From contig JAUWQL010000017.1 in the NCBI GenBank assembly GCA_030611105.1, positions 1-40,750 on the forward strand: a stretch of DNA of 40,750 nucleotides, in the 5' to 3' direction. Below are positions 5,636 through 15,541 of this stretch, in pieces. The position numbers and the translations under genes were made by a program. The notes beneath the pieces were generated by a model. The model ran no database searches, was not told the DNA's origin, and saw only the letters and a list, made by a program, of their open reading frames with translations. The DNA is from Bacteroidales bacterium. Its GTDB lineage: Bacteria; Bacteroidota; Bacteroidia; Bacteroidales; UBA12077. Position 1 is the stretch's first letter; every line of letters starts with the position of its first letter.

Positions 5636-8107
5636 TTATAATAAACTAAATCCTGATTTTTTTAACATTTCTTCTGCCTCACGAATTAATTCAGAATCTT
5701 TTGTTGGATTATTTATCAATAAAAATGCAGTGTAGAAATCATATTGTGCAAATTGGCTGAGTTTTAATGCTAATTCAAAATATTCTTTGGCTTTTTTTAT
5801 GTCACTGTCTTTATAAAAATCAGAAAGAAAATATTTAAGAATTATTTTATATTGAAAATCATCGAAAGTTGACGGAAAATTATCTATTGTTTTTTCAAGT
5901 ATATTGATATAATTATCTGCAACTTTTTGACCTAATTTGAATTTTGCAAATTCCGAAAATAAAAATGGTAAAACATTTTGATTTTGTTGATTATTATAGC
6001 TGAAATTAGTAGAAATCTCAATATTATATATGTTGATGATTTTGTTATATAACTGAATAATAATTTTATATTCTTTAGTTAATAATAATGAAATAAAAAT
6101 TGAAAGTTCAAATTCCACAACGCCATTGTTTAAATAATTTGGATATTCATAAGCAATAGATTGATAATTATGAATATACTCTAATAAGTTGCTTATAGGT
6201 TTATTTTCAACAAAATAATGATAAAGTATCTGGTAAGCTGTTTTTCTACCTATTGGCCATGGATGTATTGTTGAATCTGGCTTAATTTTATTAATTATTT
6301 CAAACTGTTTTACACAAATTATAGAGTTCATTTTTAAAAAACCTGAAAGAAATAATATTGAGTTTCCAAACAATTGAGCTTCTTTTGTTTTTTTATGTTT
6401 TAGATATTCATTAATTCTAAAATCATAATTGTTTATAATAAAATTTGTATCAACAAATTGCTCAAAAAAGAATACTTGTCCAGCAGAACAAGTTGCATAT
6501 TTTTGAATTAATTTATTTCGAATGGAATTATTTATTCTAAAAGAATTTCCAACGGAAAAGCGAACATCTAATGATGATATAATCTCTGCAGGTAAATCAC
6601 AAAACTTTTCCAATGTATTATAATCTTCATCTTCGTATGCAATTTCGTATAAAACTGAAACAACATTATTTTTCCATTCTTCGTTTTTATCAGAATTACA
6701 AACTCTTTCAAATAACGAATAATTTAATTCATCATTTTTTTTAATTTGATTTAAAGAAGATAAATAGTAATAAAAATTTTGATGTTTAAACCCAATTAAT
6801 GTAGTAAAAATTCCATATTTATTTTCTACTCTTTCTTCATGAATTATTCCAGTTGTGATTAGCTCTTTATAAGCATTATAAAATTCAGTTTCTCTTTTAA
6901 GATGAATCGGGAAGTGTTTTTTCAATAAGTTTTTATTAATCAGAAAATCTTCTTTTTCAACTAAATCAATAATTTTCCATATAATATCTTCTTTATATTC
7001 TGAATATTTTGAATCGAAAACGAATTCTTTTAAATACTTTCTGTTTAGACTATTTGAACTGATAATTTCAATTTTCTTTTCTTTTTTTAATAATTCAAAA
7101 AGAAAGTATAAGTTAATAGGTATACGAATTAAATCTTGCAATATGAAAGGAATTGCATTATATTGAAATGATTGTTTATACTTTTGACAATTTATATTAA
7201 TTAGTTTCTTTATTTCAGATACAGAAAATGTTGAGAATTCATTAACTTCTGATTCAATGTTATTAAAGACATGATACAGTTTTTTTGCATTAAGCAATTT
7301 TATAACATCTTGTTTAACTATGTTTTTCCAAAAAGATTCTCTAATGCTAAAAACAATCTTAAGTGATATTTTATTATGATAATATTGTTCTAATTCAATA
7401 ATATAAGTTAAAAGTTCATCGATTTTTTTTGTATTTGAACTCAATTCATCCAAAGAATCAATTACCAAGATACATTGCTTATTATTATTTTTAAATTGCT
7501 CAAAATAATTATTTGGGTCATTAATTCGAATATTGATTTGATTCTTTAGATTGTTTTGTAATGATATAAGCTGATAAAAAATAGATGCAGAGCAAAATAG
7601 AATTTCATGATTTTTGGAGTTTAATGAACTTACCCAATGAGCTAAAGCAATAGACTTACCATATCCACCAGGTGCTATAACAGTGTAAATTGAAAACTTA
7701 GATTGTAAGAACTTGTTTAATTCTTTATTAAACTCTTCTCTTGGAATAGTATTTTCAAAATTTCCAAGTGTTTTTTTTGATATGCTGTTTAATGTGAATT
7801 GTGTTAGTTTTCTTAAATTGTTTATTTCTTCATTATCCGAAATTGACTTAATAGAAGAGTCTTTTATATTTTCTTTAGTAAATGTTTGGTAATCCTTTGT
7901 GTCACAAAAAATGGCTAAGGTATCTAAATTGTATGTTGAAAGATTCGATTTGCTTGGCAGTAAATCAAAAAAACGCCTTAAGGTTGTAGAACTTATTTTA
8001 CGTTTGGTTTTAATGTAAATTTCTTTTGATAGCAAGTCGCAATCTTTTGCCGAATTTATAGGTTTTATATACTCCTTAAGAAGTATTTCCCTTAGTAATT
8101 TATCCAT
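5636..8107 (-). CDS. NACHT-type STAND NTPase with N-terminal HTH-like domain and helical C-terminus
   Basis: About 823 aa from the ATG at 8107; the frame extends upstream only to a TTG at 8125. Numbering here counts from that TTG. Residues 8-90 form a small helical domain (I-S-S-T-T-L-R-R-F-F, then NLDTLAIFCDTKDYQTF) that is common at the N-terminus of Bacteroidetes signalling proteins and looks like a DNA-binding or adaptor fold. The Walker A motif is A-P-G-G-Y-G-K-S (151-158) and Walker B is I-L-V-I-D-S-L-D-E-L (219-228), the NACHT 'D.lDE' form. The rest is mostly alpha-helical with TPR-like pairs near the end (AKEYFELALKLSQFAQYDFYTAFLL). STAND ATPases act as ligand-triggered switches, many in antiphage defence or cell-death control. 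There is no nuclease or TIR domain. The upstream neighbour is a polytopic membrane protein, a possible partner. Confidence 0.75.
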   Translation of the reverse strand: MDKLLREILLKEYIKPINSAKDCDLLSKEIYIKTKRKISSTTLRRFFDLLPSKSNLSTYNLDTLAIFCDTKDYQTFTKENIKDSSIKSISDNEEINNLRKLTQFTLNSISKKTLGNFENTIPREEFNKELNKFLQSKFSIYTVIAPGGYGKSIALAHWVSSLNSKNHEILFCSASIFYQLISLQNNLKNQINIRINDPNNYFEQFKNNNKQCILVIDSLDELSSNTKKIDELLTYIIELEQYYHNKISLKIVFSIRESFWKNIVKQDVIKLLNAKKLYHVFNNIESEVNEFSTFSVSEIKKLININCQKYKQSFQYNAIPFILQDLIRIPINLYFLFELLKKEKKIEIISSNSLNRKYLKEFVFDSKYSEYKEDIIWKIIDLVEKEDFLINKNLLKKHFPIHLKRETEFYNAYKELITTGIIHEERVENKYGIFTTLIGFKHQNFYYYLSSLNQIKKNDELNYSLFERVCNSDKNEEWKNNVVSVLYEIAYEDEDYNTLEKFCDLPAEIISSLDVRFSVGNSFRINNSIRNKLIQKYATCSAGQVFFFEQFVDTNFIINNYDFRINEYLKHKKTKEAQLFGNSILFLSGFLKMNSIICVKQFEIINKIKPDSTIHPWPIGRKTAYQILYHYFVENKPISNLLEYIHNYQSIAYEYPNYLNNGVVEFELSIFISLLLTKEYKIIIQLYNKIINIYNIEISTNFSYNNQQNQNVLPFLFSEFAKFKLGQKVADNYINILEKTIDNFPSTFDDFQYKIILKYFLSDFYKDSDIKKAKEYFELALKLSQFAQYDFYTAFLLINNPTKDSELIREAEEMLKKSGFSLL

Positions 8108-8122
8108 TTCAGTTATAATGAT

Positions 8123-8167
8123 CAAATATAGTATTACCCAAAAACATTGTTATAGCCTTTGGGTAAT
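8123..8167 (-). promoter_or_regulatory. Promoter-like -7 box with overlapping/adjacent operator-like inverted repeat
   Basis: On the minus strand TATATTTG (8130-8123) fits the Bacteroidetes -7 consensus TAnnTTTG and lies 15 bases before the ATPase ATG. Just upstream, ATTACCCAAA (8133-8142) and TTTGGGTAAT (8158-8167) are perfect 10-bp inverted arms separated by 15 bases. A repressor bound there would cover the promoter; a hairpin ending the upstream gene is the alternative, but no T-run follows. No good -33 TTTG at the usual distance was found. Confidence 0.45.
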
Positions 8168-8192
8168 ATCATTCATAATATTGATTTAAAAA

Positions 8193-9944
8193 CTAAAGAA
8201 CCAAAGTAGTTAATATAATTATTACTACACTAATTATAATTGCTACGAATAATCCCAATAAGGGTTGATTTTCGTTTCTATTCTTATAAAAATCGACTTG
8301 TTCGATAAAGTATGATTTACCATCTTCATAATAGCTATACAAATCAAAATACACTTTAGTCCTGTATATCCAGTAAGGAGTTAAAATTATTGCTGTTAAT
8401 AATATCCATCCAAATAAGCCTAAGAAAGTACCAATTATCCATAAAATATTATTTCTTTTTATAGATTTAGTTCTTGCTTCTGACAGCTTTTTGAATAATT
8501 TCGTTTGTTCTTGATGTATTATAAGTTCATTTTTTAATGTACCTAAATATTCTTTTTCACCTAAAATACTTTGTTCAATACTTTCATCTTCAGGATTTTC
8601 ATTTTTGGTTTTAATTAACTCATCAATTCTTTTCTCACTTTCTTCTATTTCACTAGTTATAGATGTTTCTCTTTGGGAATAATCTTTGGTTAAATTCTCA
8701 AATTCTTTTTCTGCTCGATTTATATTTCTTATGCCATCTGGTAAATCAGTAAATATTGCTGTCCAGTCTTCTCTTAATAAATCTAATGAAAACAATCTTG
8801 ATTCAAGTCGTGCGATTTTTTTGAATGTTTTTTTAGAGTATTCTGTTGATAAATTTTCTGTATCTATGTTATCATAAATAGAATAGTATTTATCGTTAGC
8901 TTCATTTAATCGAGTATTTACCTTTTGAATGGCATTTTCACAAAAGTTTGTTTTAATGGTATTAGTTGACCACCATAAAAAACCTCCTAGTAAAACTGTA
9001 GCTATAGATACAATGGCTCCGGCAAATAAAACATATGGAATAGAACCAACTAATCTTGGCAATCTTTTTACCATATTTGTTAAAAATTCTTTGGTATCAA
9101 ATATACCATCGGTTGAAGCTATATAGGCAGGTAAAATTGTATTTGAAACTAGTGTCGATATAAATGCAACAATTAATATTATGATTAATATTTGCATTGC
9201 AGGGAAAGAGATTCCGAACACTGGCATTTGCAGTGCTGATCCATAAAAGAAGTTTAACATTAATATAATGGAAATTGCTGAAACACATATAGCAATCATA
9301 ACTCCAAGTTTATACATCATATCACTATTCCAGTATTCTTTAAATGATCGATTTTCATCGTCGTAAAGTGTGTAGCCAGAAAAATATGATGCTGCAAATA
9401 AGAAAGCAAGGATCATAAAAACAAGTATCCATTGTTGTTGAAGAATGTTACTCAAGTAAAAAAAGAAAAAGAATACAAATGATAAAAAAAGCACAGAAAT
9501 AAAACCTTTTTTTAGTGTGCTTTTATGAAATGCTTCCGGGATTCTTGTAAAACTAATTTTAAAAAACCGCCAACTCCATATAATAAGATAATGCCATAAA
9601 AGTTTTACAACAAAAAATACTACTGGGTGTATTAATTCGTTCCAAATCCATAAGATAATCCACCAAATAGCTTTTAAAATAAATGCTAGAAATTCGGCAA
9701 TGGAAATTAAACCATACACTGCCCAGGCTACGATATTAAATATAAAAATAGTTAAGGCCATAACAGGCAAAAACAAAGAAGTAAACGAGCTGCGTTGCAA
9801 CCATTCGTCTTGGATTTTCTTTTGGTTTAAAATGAAATCAGGTTTTACATTTTCAACAGCTGATCTAAAGTATCCTAATAGTGTAAGTGACATGAAAATT
9901 CCAAACAATCCGATTGGAAATTCCATAATGAATTCAGTAATCAT
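8193..9944 (-). CDS. Polytopic membrane protein with long cytoplasmic-type coiled coil, unknown function
   Basis: A 583-aa protein. About nine hydrophobic segments fill residues 8-325, including Trp/Phe-rich helices (AIWWIILWIW, SVLFLSFVFFFFFYL). A polar region follows (about 330-490) with heptad-like coiled coil (IEESEKRIDELIKTKNENPEDESIEQSILGEKEYLGTLKNEL). Two more membrane segments lie at about 497-525 and 560-583. I recognise no family. No enzymatic motif is visible. The gene ends 85 bases before the ATG of the NACHT-type ATPase on the same strand, which makes a two-gene unit likely. A membrane effector, channel or sensor controlled by the ATPase is one hypothesis. A second in-frame ATG at 9926 (M-E-F-P-I-G-L-F) is a possible alternative start. 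Confidence 0.65.
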   Translation of the reverse strand: MITEFIMEFPIGLFGIFMSLTLLGYFRSAVENVKPDFILNQKKIQDEWLQRSSFTSLFLPVMALTIFIFNIVAWAVYGLISIAEFLAFILKAIWWIILWIWNELIHPVVFFVVKLLWHYLIIWSWRFFKISFTRIPEAFHKSTLKKGFISVLFLSFVFFFFFYLSNILQQQWILVFMILAFLFAASYFSGYTLYDDENRSFKEYWNSDMMYKLGVMIAICVSAISIILMLNFFYGSALQMPVFGISFPAMQILIIILIVAFISTLVSNTILPAYIASTDGIFDTKEFLTNMVKRLPRLVGSIPYVLFAGAIVSIATVLLGGFLWWSTNTIKTNFCENAIQKVNTRLNEANDKYYSIYDNIDTENLSTEYSKKTFKKIARLESRLFSLDLLREDWTAIFTDLPDGIRNINRAEKEFENLTKDYSQRETSITSEIEESEKRIDELIKTKNENPEDESIEQSILGEKEYLGTLKNELIIHQEQTKLFKKLSEARTKSIKRNNILWIIGTFLGLFGWILLTAIILTPYWIYRTKVYFDLYSYYEDGKSYFIEQVDFYKNRNENQPLLGLFVAIIISVVIIILTTLVL

Positions 9945-10147
9945 TTTCTTGAATTTTTAGTTAGTAATAAGATATCTCCATTTTATCTGAAGTAATAAAT
10001 TTCATTTTAAAGATAATAAAAACTACCGAAAAAGTTAAATCAAGCCTGATCAAAAAGCATTAAATTATAAATTGACAAGTTTGACAGTAACAAAGTATAG
10101 TGTAATCAAGTAAATTTGGTTGAATATAAACTCTATATTAAATTAAT

Positions 10148-12652
10148 ATGAAAAAATATACAATCTTATTTTCACTTACATTAATTGTAGGTATTTTCTT
10201 GACATTATTTTATAGTTGTGAAGAAGATGAGGTAATTGAAGAAGAAAATAATATTCCAACCTGTTCAATTACTTTTCCATTACAAAATGCTGAAATGATG
10301 AAAGGAGAAATTATTACTATAACAGCTCAGGCAGATGATATAGATGGAGACTTAATAGAAATTATATTTTATATTGACGATGTAAAAGTCGGAACTTCTA
10401 ATTCTGAACCTTATACCTACGAATGGAATACAAGCAATGCTTCTGTGGGTAATCATAGTATCAAAGCGGAAGCTATTGATGAAAAAAATGCAAAGGCTGA
10501 ATCTTCAATATCTGTTAGTATAATTGATAGCCAGCTTAAAGCTGATTTTGTAGCAAACAAGTTAATAATTATTCTTGGTGATACATTAAATTTTACAGAC
10601 CAAACTATAGGAATTCCTTCAAGTTGGACATGGAATTTTGGTGATGATGAGAATAGTATAGAACAAAATCCTAAATATGTTTATTTAAGTGCAGGTATAT
10701 ATAATGTATCACTTGAGGTTAGTAATGATTTTAATTCAGATACAGAAACAAAAACTGATTACATAAAAGTCCAAACTACACCTACTATCTCAACAACAAC
10801 AATTTCTACATTAATAGCTAGAACAGCCATTGTTGGAGGTAATATATTAGATGATGGTTATTCTGATGTTTCAGAAAGAGGTGTTTATTATGGAACAGAC
10901 ACAATCCCTGAAAATAATGGTGTTAAATTTCAAATTGGTTCTGGAGTAGGTCTTTTTTCTGATACTATTAGAGACCTAAGTATTAATACCAAATATTATG
11001 TTCGTGCTTATGCTACAAATAGCATTGGAACAGTTTATGGAAATCGGCAAAGTTTCACTACAAATGATGGAGTTCCAACATTTACAACTATGGATATAAC
11101 CAATGTAACTGCAGAAAGCGCCACAAGCGGTGGTATAATAACAGATGATGGAGGTTATACCATAACTTGGAGAGGAGTTTGTTGGAATACTACTCCTATC
11201 TCAACTTTTGATGATGCTGACACACAAGCTAGTCAAAATGGAGAAGGAACAGGAAGCTATACTGTTAATATGACTACTCTAAAACCAAATACAACCTATT
11301 ATGTTCGTGCGTTTGCAGCTAATAATGAGGCTGGATTATTTTTAGGAGATGAAAAAAGTTTTACAACTAAGGATGGAATTCCTGAAGTTATAACTTTGGA
11401 TATTAGTGATATTACAATAGAAAGTGCTATAAGTGGTGGTAATGTAACAAAAGATGGTGGTTTCCCAATAATTGCTCGTGGTATTTGTTGGAATGATTAT
11501 AATACTTTTCCTAATATTCTTGAAAATCATACGACTGATGGTAGTGGGACAGGAGATTATGCTAGTAACATAACTGGCTTAAATGCAAATACAACTTATT
11601 ATGTTCGAGCTTATGCTAAAAATAGTAATAGTAGCGGTAGTAGCGGTTATACTGTTTATGGAGAAGTAAAAAGTTTTACAACAGACGATGGTTTGCCAAA
11701 TGGTTTAACAACTACTGAGATAAGTAATATTACAGCTACAACAGCTACTAGTGGTGGGAATATTGCTGACGATGGTGGTTTTGCCATTACTTTTCGTGGT
11801 GTATGTTGGAGTACCACAAACAATCCAACTATTTCAGACAGTCATACTACTGATGGTAGTGGTGCAGGAAGTTTTACAAGTAGTATAACTGGCTTATCAG
11901 AATGGACAACATATTATATTAGATCTTATGCAACTAACGAAACTGGAACTACTTATGGTCAACAATTGACTTTTACAGCAAATAATCCAATTACTGATTA
12001 TGATGACAACTCATATCAAACAATAAAAATAGGTAATCAAATATGGATGGCAGAAAACTTAAAAACCACACATTATGCTAATGGTACAGAAATTACTTTA
12101 GTAGAAAATAATACAGCTTGGGAGGCTTTGTCTTATACCGATGAAGCATACTGTTATTACGATAATTCTGTATCTAACAAAGATGTTTATGGTAGTTTGT
12201 ATACATGGTCAGCAGCCATGGATGGAGCATCTAGTAGTGCTGCAAATCCAAGTGGTGTTCAAGGAGCATGCCCTGATGGCTGGCATTTACCAAGTGACAA
12301 TGAATGGAAAGTACTTGAAATGGAATTAGGGATGAGTGCAAGTGAAGCAGATGCATTTGGATATCGTGGAACTGACGAAGGTGACAAATTGAAAGCTGCA
12401 TATGGTTGGGATAATGACGGTAACGGCACTAATAGTAGTGGTTTTAATGCTTTACCTTCAGGTCAACGAGATCATTATAATGGTGCTTTCGGGATTATAG
12501 GAACTTACACAGAGTTTTGGTCAAGTACAACTGGTGGTGCTAGTTCTGTTGCATATACACGTACTTTAAGTTCGAGTCATTCAACAGTAATAAAGAATAA
12601 CGTAAATATGTATAAGGATCGAGGATTACCAGTACGATGTATTAAAGATTAA
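10148..12652 (+). CDS. Surface lipoprotein with Ig-like, PKD, four tandem repeat units and a C-terminal FISUMP domain
   Basis: An 834-aa protein. The N-terminus is a lipoprotein signal (hydrophobic helix then L-F-Y-S-C), followed by an acidic stretch (EEDEVIEEE), so it is probably anchored in the outer membrane and exposed. Next come an Ig-like domain (about 38-125) and a PKD domain (about 133-208, with W-T-W-N-F-G-D). Four tandem units of about 100 aa follow (about 215-610), each with T-S-G-G-x-I-x-D-D-G-G, R-G-V-C-W, N-T-T-Y-Y-V-R-A and K-S-F-T-T. The end (about 615-834) is a FISUMP domain: IGNQIWMAENLKT, YGSLYTWSAAM, CPDGWHLPSDNEW, EFWSST, PVRCIKD. The role is likely adhesion or glycan contact; no catalytic site is known for the family. 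A TAAATTTG box at 10111-10118 could be its promoter, but the nearest TTTG is too far away. Confidence 0.85.
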   Translation: MKKYTILFSLTLIVGIFLTLFYSCEEDEVIEEENNIPTCSITFPLQNAEMMKGEIITITAQADDIDGDLIEIIFYIDDVKVGTSNSEPYTYEWNTSNASVGNHSIKAEAIDEKNAKAESSISVSIIDSQLKADFVANKLIIILGDTLNFTDQTIGIPSSWTWNFGDDENSIEQNPKYVYLSAGIYNVSLEVSNDFNSDTETKTDYIKVQTTPTISTTTISTLIARTAIVGGNILDDGYSDVSERGVYYGTDTIPENNGVKFQIGSGVGLFSDTIRDLSINTKYYVRAYATNSIGTVYGNRQSFTTNDGVPTFTTMDITNVTAESATSGGIITDDGGYTITWRGVCWNTTPISTFDDADTQASQNGEGTGSYTVNMTTLKPNTTYYVRAFAANNEAGLFLGDEKSFTTKDGIPEVITLDISDITIESAISGGNVTKDGGFPIIARGICWNDYNTFPNILENHTTDGSGTGDYASNITGLNANTTYYVRAYAKNSNSSGSSGYTVYGEVKSFTTDDGLPNGLTTTEISNITATTATSGGNIADDGGFAITFRGVCWSTTNNPTISDSHTTDGSGAGSFTSSITGLSEWTTYYIRSYATNETGTTYGQQLTFTANNPITDYDDNSYQTIKIGNQIWMAENLKTTHYANGTEITLVENNTAWEALSYTDEAYCYYDNSVSNKDVYGSLYTWSAAMDGASSSAANPSGVQGACPDGWHLPSDNEWKVLEMELGMSASEADAFGYRGTDEGDKLKAAYGWDNDGNGTNSSGFNALPSGQRDHYNGAFGIIGTYTEFWSSTTGGASSVAYTRTLSSSHSTVIKNNVNMYKDRGLPVRCIKD

Positions 12653-12680
12653 ATAGTTTATTCCACAAAAAAATAAAAAA

Positions 12681-13172
12681 ATGAATACAGATATAGTTTT
12701 AGGAATATTTGATAGAATTAAATCATGGAAAGATATTAAGGATGGTGTTACAACACAATACAGATTATTGTATTTGGAATGTATGCGTAATCTTGATTTA
12801 ATGGATTGTTTTAAAATTGATAAGTCAAATAAAAATGACCCTGATCTAAAAAGTCTAATAAAGGCTCTAGAGTTAGATTATATTGAATTGACTTTTTTTG
12901 ATAATAACAATACACAAATATTACATAAATTGATTAACTGTAAAATCGAATATAAATCAGAGGAAAACAAGATCAATGGATTTAAGTCTAACCTGCTAAC
13001 TTCAGTTTACTTGAAGATAAGAACAATTAAGAAGCTTGCAGAGATTGAGAAAAAGGGAGAAGCTTTACGTAACATAAATTATAAAGTTCGTTTAGCTAAT
13101 ATTAAAGAAGGTTTATTGAAAATTGTTAAGATTTTGGGTGAAGAAAAGGAGACATTTATAAATAAAAGTTAA
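12681..13172 (+). CDS. Hypothetical helical protein, 163 aa
   Basis: A soluble, lysine-rich, mostly alpha-helical protein without signal peptide or membrane segment. It contains segments such as GVTTQYRLLYLECMRNLDLMDCF and LTSVYLKIRTIKKLAEIEKKGEALRN that could form a helical bundle. I do not recognise a family. It begins 28 bases after the FISUMP lipoprotein on the same strand and ends 13 bases before the convergent symporter gene, so it may be read through from the lipoprotein promoter, but a functional link is not evident. Confidence 0.55.
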   Translation: MNTDIVLGIFDRIKSWKDIKDGVTTQYRLLYLECMRNLDLMDCFKIDKSNKNDPDLKSLIKALELDYIELTFFDNNNTQILHKLINCKIEYKSEENKINGFKSNLLTSVYLKIRTIKKLAEIEKKGEALRNINYKVRLANIKEGLLKIVKILGEEKETFINKS

Positions 13173-13185
13173 TAGAAAGAAGCAA

Positions 13186-14934
13186 TCATTGTTTGTTTTG
13201 TTTTTTTATTTGTCTTAAGATAATAAAAATGCATGAGATCCACAAAACAAACAAAACAATACTAATAGCAATAGAATAAAACTTAAACATCCAAACAAAT
13301 ATAAAGGGCAAGATTGAAATCAGGGCATAAATAAAGAGTAAACCAATTTTAGAATAATTAATTCCCTTTTGGGTTTCAAAACCTTTTGGCCACCAACCGA
13401 AAGGTTTTACCTTTTCTACATATTTTTTTAAATGTTCTTTATTGTCAGGTTTTGTTATAAAAGTTGCTGTTAACCAGGTTAATGTAACTAAGGTAGTTAG
13501 TATTAATAATTTGAGAGGGTAATAACTAAAATTCCATTGTGATAGCAAGCTGTCAAATCCATTATGGAAAACATTGGAATATTTATACATCAGGTCAAAT
13601 GTAACTGTATAAACTAAGCTACTTAACATTGCCGACAACTGACTCCATGCATTTACTCGCCACCAAAACCATCGCAAAATAAAAACAGGCCCAACTCCTG
13701 CAGCCATTGAGAAAATGAATTTTTGTAAGCCCAACATGTACTGGTTGTAAAAGGCAATTAGTAATGCCGTTATAGTAATTAAAAACATTACCAAATACGA
13801 ATAATAGATCTTTTGCTTTTCATTTGCATCTTTTTTAACATAAGTAGATATAAAATCAACGCTCACAAAACTGCTTCCCCAATTCAGAAATGCTTCGTAA
13901 CAAGTAATGAATCCTATTAGAAAAGCTATAAATGCCAAAGCACGCAATCCTGCAGGTAAAATATTGGCAAATAAACTTACAAAGAATGCTTCGTAATCAT
14001 TCACTCCATTTGAGATAGGAATTAAACCAGATTGGGTTTTACTTAATATCATTCCAGAATCAAAAATTATACTTCTAAAAACAAAAACTATAGTAATAAA
14101 AATTATAGGTAATATAGCTACTTTAAAAGCATTTGAGCTTGTTCTGGCAGTCATAAAACGTTGTGCTTCGTGTCCACCACCATCTAAAACATTTATTGAC
14201 CACCATTGAACTAAAAAGAAAACTAAAATATTTGGCAAGGTTTCAATCGTATTGGTAAATCCTTCTTGTGGAAACAATCGAGTCTGCTCGTAAAAATCCG
14301 TATTCAATGTTTTATATACAAACCCAACTCCACCAGCATATTTAAGAATGTAAATAGCACTTACAATGAATGCCACAATAAAAATAAATCCGTTTATAAA
14401 ATCTGTTTTCACTTTAACCCTGAAAGAGTTTTTAAAAATAATTAGAATCATCAATACACTCACAATGCCAAATGCAATGTTATAATCCATCTGAAAATAG
14501 ACAACAAGTAGTTTGATCGTGGCAATAATATACATAGAACACATTAAAGCAACCACTAAATATCCAACATATATTGCTCTGAAACCATGTAAGATTTTTG
14601 CGCTTTTACCTGAAAAACGAAAAAGAATAAACTGATTATCAGTCATAAATTTGAGCTTCCCCCACATTGGAGCAAAGATGATTGGGACAATTCCTGCTGA
14701 TAAAAAAGCAGTATAATAGATCCAAAGTCCCGAATATCCTTTTTCCAGTAGAATTCCCATTTTTGGTAATGAGTTCAAATTATCATTATTGGTAATGAAA
14801 TATGACATTCCGAGAATCCACCATGGAATCATTTTCTCTGAACTAAATATGTTTTGATAGTTTTTAGAATATGCGAGAATAGAAACAACTAAAAGGATAA
14901 TTATATATACAACTATAACAATTATATCAAGCAT
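13186..14934 (-). CDS. Sodium:solute symporter family (SSS/SLC5-like) transporter
   Basis: A 582-aa protein with more than a dozen hydrophobic segments spread over its length, as expected for the SSS family. Typical family features are the first helix followed by a short loop (IFSSEKMIPWWILGMSYFITNNDNLNSLPKMG), the G-Y-S-G-L-W-I-Y-Y segment, the R-F-S-G-K motif region and the late WWWRVNAWSQLSAM segment before a core helix. Members import sugars, amino acids, vitamins or anions with Na+. The substrate cannot be read from the sequence; the Ser/Thr pair that coordinates Na2 in helix 8 was not checked. The gene is single, flanked by convergent and divergent genes. Confidence 0.85.
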   Translation of the reverse strand: MLDIIVIVVYIIILLVVSILAYSKNYQNIFSSEKMIPWWILGMSYFITNNDNLNSLPKMGILLEKGYSGLWIYYTAFLSAGIVPIIFAPMWGKLKFMTDNQFILFRFSGKSAKILHGFRAIYVGYLVVALMCSMYIIATIKLLVVYFQMDYNIAFGIVSVLMILIIFKNSFRVKVKTDFINGFIFIVAFIVSAIYILKYAGGVGFVYKTLNTDFYEQTRLFPQEGFTNTIETLPNILVFFLVQWWSINVLDGGGHEAQRFMTARTSSNAFKVAILPIIFITIVFVFRSIIFDSGMILSKTQSGLIPISNGVNDYEAFFVSLFANILPAGLRALAFIAFLIGFITCYEAFLNWGSSFVSVDFISTYVKKDANEKQKIYYSYLVMFLITITALLIAFYNQYMLGLQKFIFSMAAGVGPVFILRWFWWRVNAWSQLSAMLSSLVYTVTFDLMYKYSNVFHNGFDSLLSQWNFSYYPLKLLILTTLVTLTWLTATFITKPDNKEHLKKYVEKVKPFGWWPKGFETQKGINYSKIGLLFIYALISILPFIFVWMFKFYSIAISIVLFVLWISCIFIILRQIKKQNKQ

Positions 14935-15199
14935 TCTCTTAATTTCTTATGTATTCAAGCTAAGTATAAAGTTATCCTTTTATCTTTCTATTTCAAGTTA
15001 TCTGAGTTTATTTTTATTGGCGCAACTCTGTATGGTTTGTTATTACATAAGTTATTTCATTTTCCGTTTTGAATAATCTGCCAGATATTTTAATCAAAGA
15101 ATTCATATAAATGCATTATTATAAAAATGACAGCTTTGACAGAAAAATGAAAACACAATTTTTGATATTTTTAGAACATAACTTGAATCCTTTTTGAAT

Positions 15200-15541
15200 A
15201 TGGTTAACGTTATGATACAACTTGCCAGATTAAAAGAAATTGATAGAATTTATCAAAATCAATTTGATATGCATTTAAAATTCTTTATTAATCAATTTGA
15301 TTTAGATGAAGAACAAAAAATGGAATTAGCTCTTTGCTTCAATCAAATAGTTAATTCTTCACTTCAAAAATATGTTGATATTCTAAAAAATGAAGAAGAC
15401 CTAATATTTTTTAAAAAGAAGATTAAAGAATTAGAGTGCCGTAGAAATAGGATTATTATAAATAACAGGCTTGAGAATCATTTTGAAATTGCTACATCAG
15501 GCAATAACTCAAACGATAAAACTCAAAACTTTGAACTTTGA
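15200..15541 (+). CDS. Hypothetical small protein whose C-terminus comes from a repeat island
   Basis: About 113 aa from the ATG at 15200 (another ATG at 15212; the longest frame starts at a TTG at 15194). The central part is helical and charged (LKEIDRIYQNQFDMHLKFFINQFDLDEEQKMELALCFNQIVN), without signal peptide or membrane segment. The last dozen residues (S-N-D-K-T-Q-N-F-E-L) are encoded by intergenic repeat motifs (ACTCAAAACT, TTTGAACTTTGA), so the original stop may have been lost or shifted. It does not resemble a family I know. The gene is convergent with a radical SAM gene and separated from it by 8 bases. It could be a real short gene with a recently altered tail. Confidence 0.5.
   Translation: MVNVMIQLARLKEIDRIYQNQFDMHLKFFINQFDLDEEQKMELALCFNQIVNSSLQKYVDILKNEEDLIFFKKKIKELECRRNRIIINNRLENHFEIATSGNNSNDKTQNFEL

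Noticed and set aside
8686-9288. Short frames opposite the coiled-coil membrane protein
   Set aside because: Overlap a long coherent membrane-protein frame and show no own start signals or motifs.
10080-10118. Promoter for the FISUMP lipoprotein (TTTG at 10080, TAAATTTG at 10111)
   Set aside because: The -7-like box fits, but the spacing of 27 bases is too long for the usual 19-21; kept only as a remark.
12860-12880. GGCTCTAGAG within the 163-aa gene as an IS1595 end
   Set aside because: Only 8 bases match the terminal repeat and it lies inside an intact reading frame; chance match.
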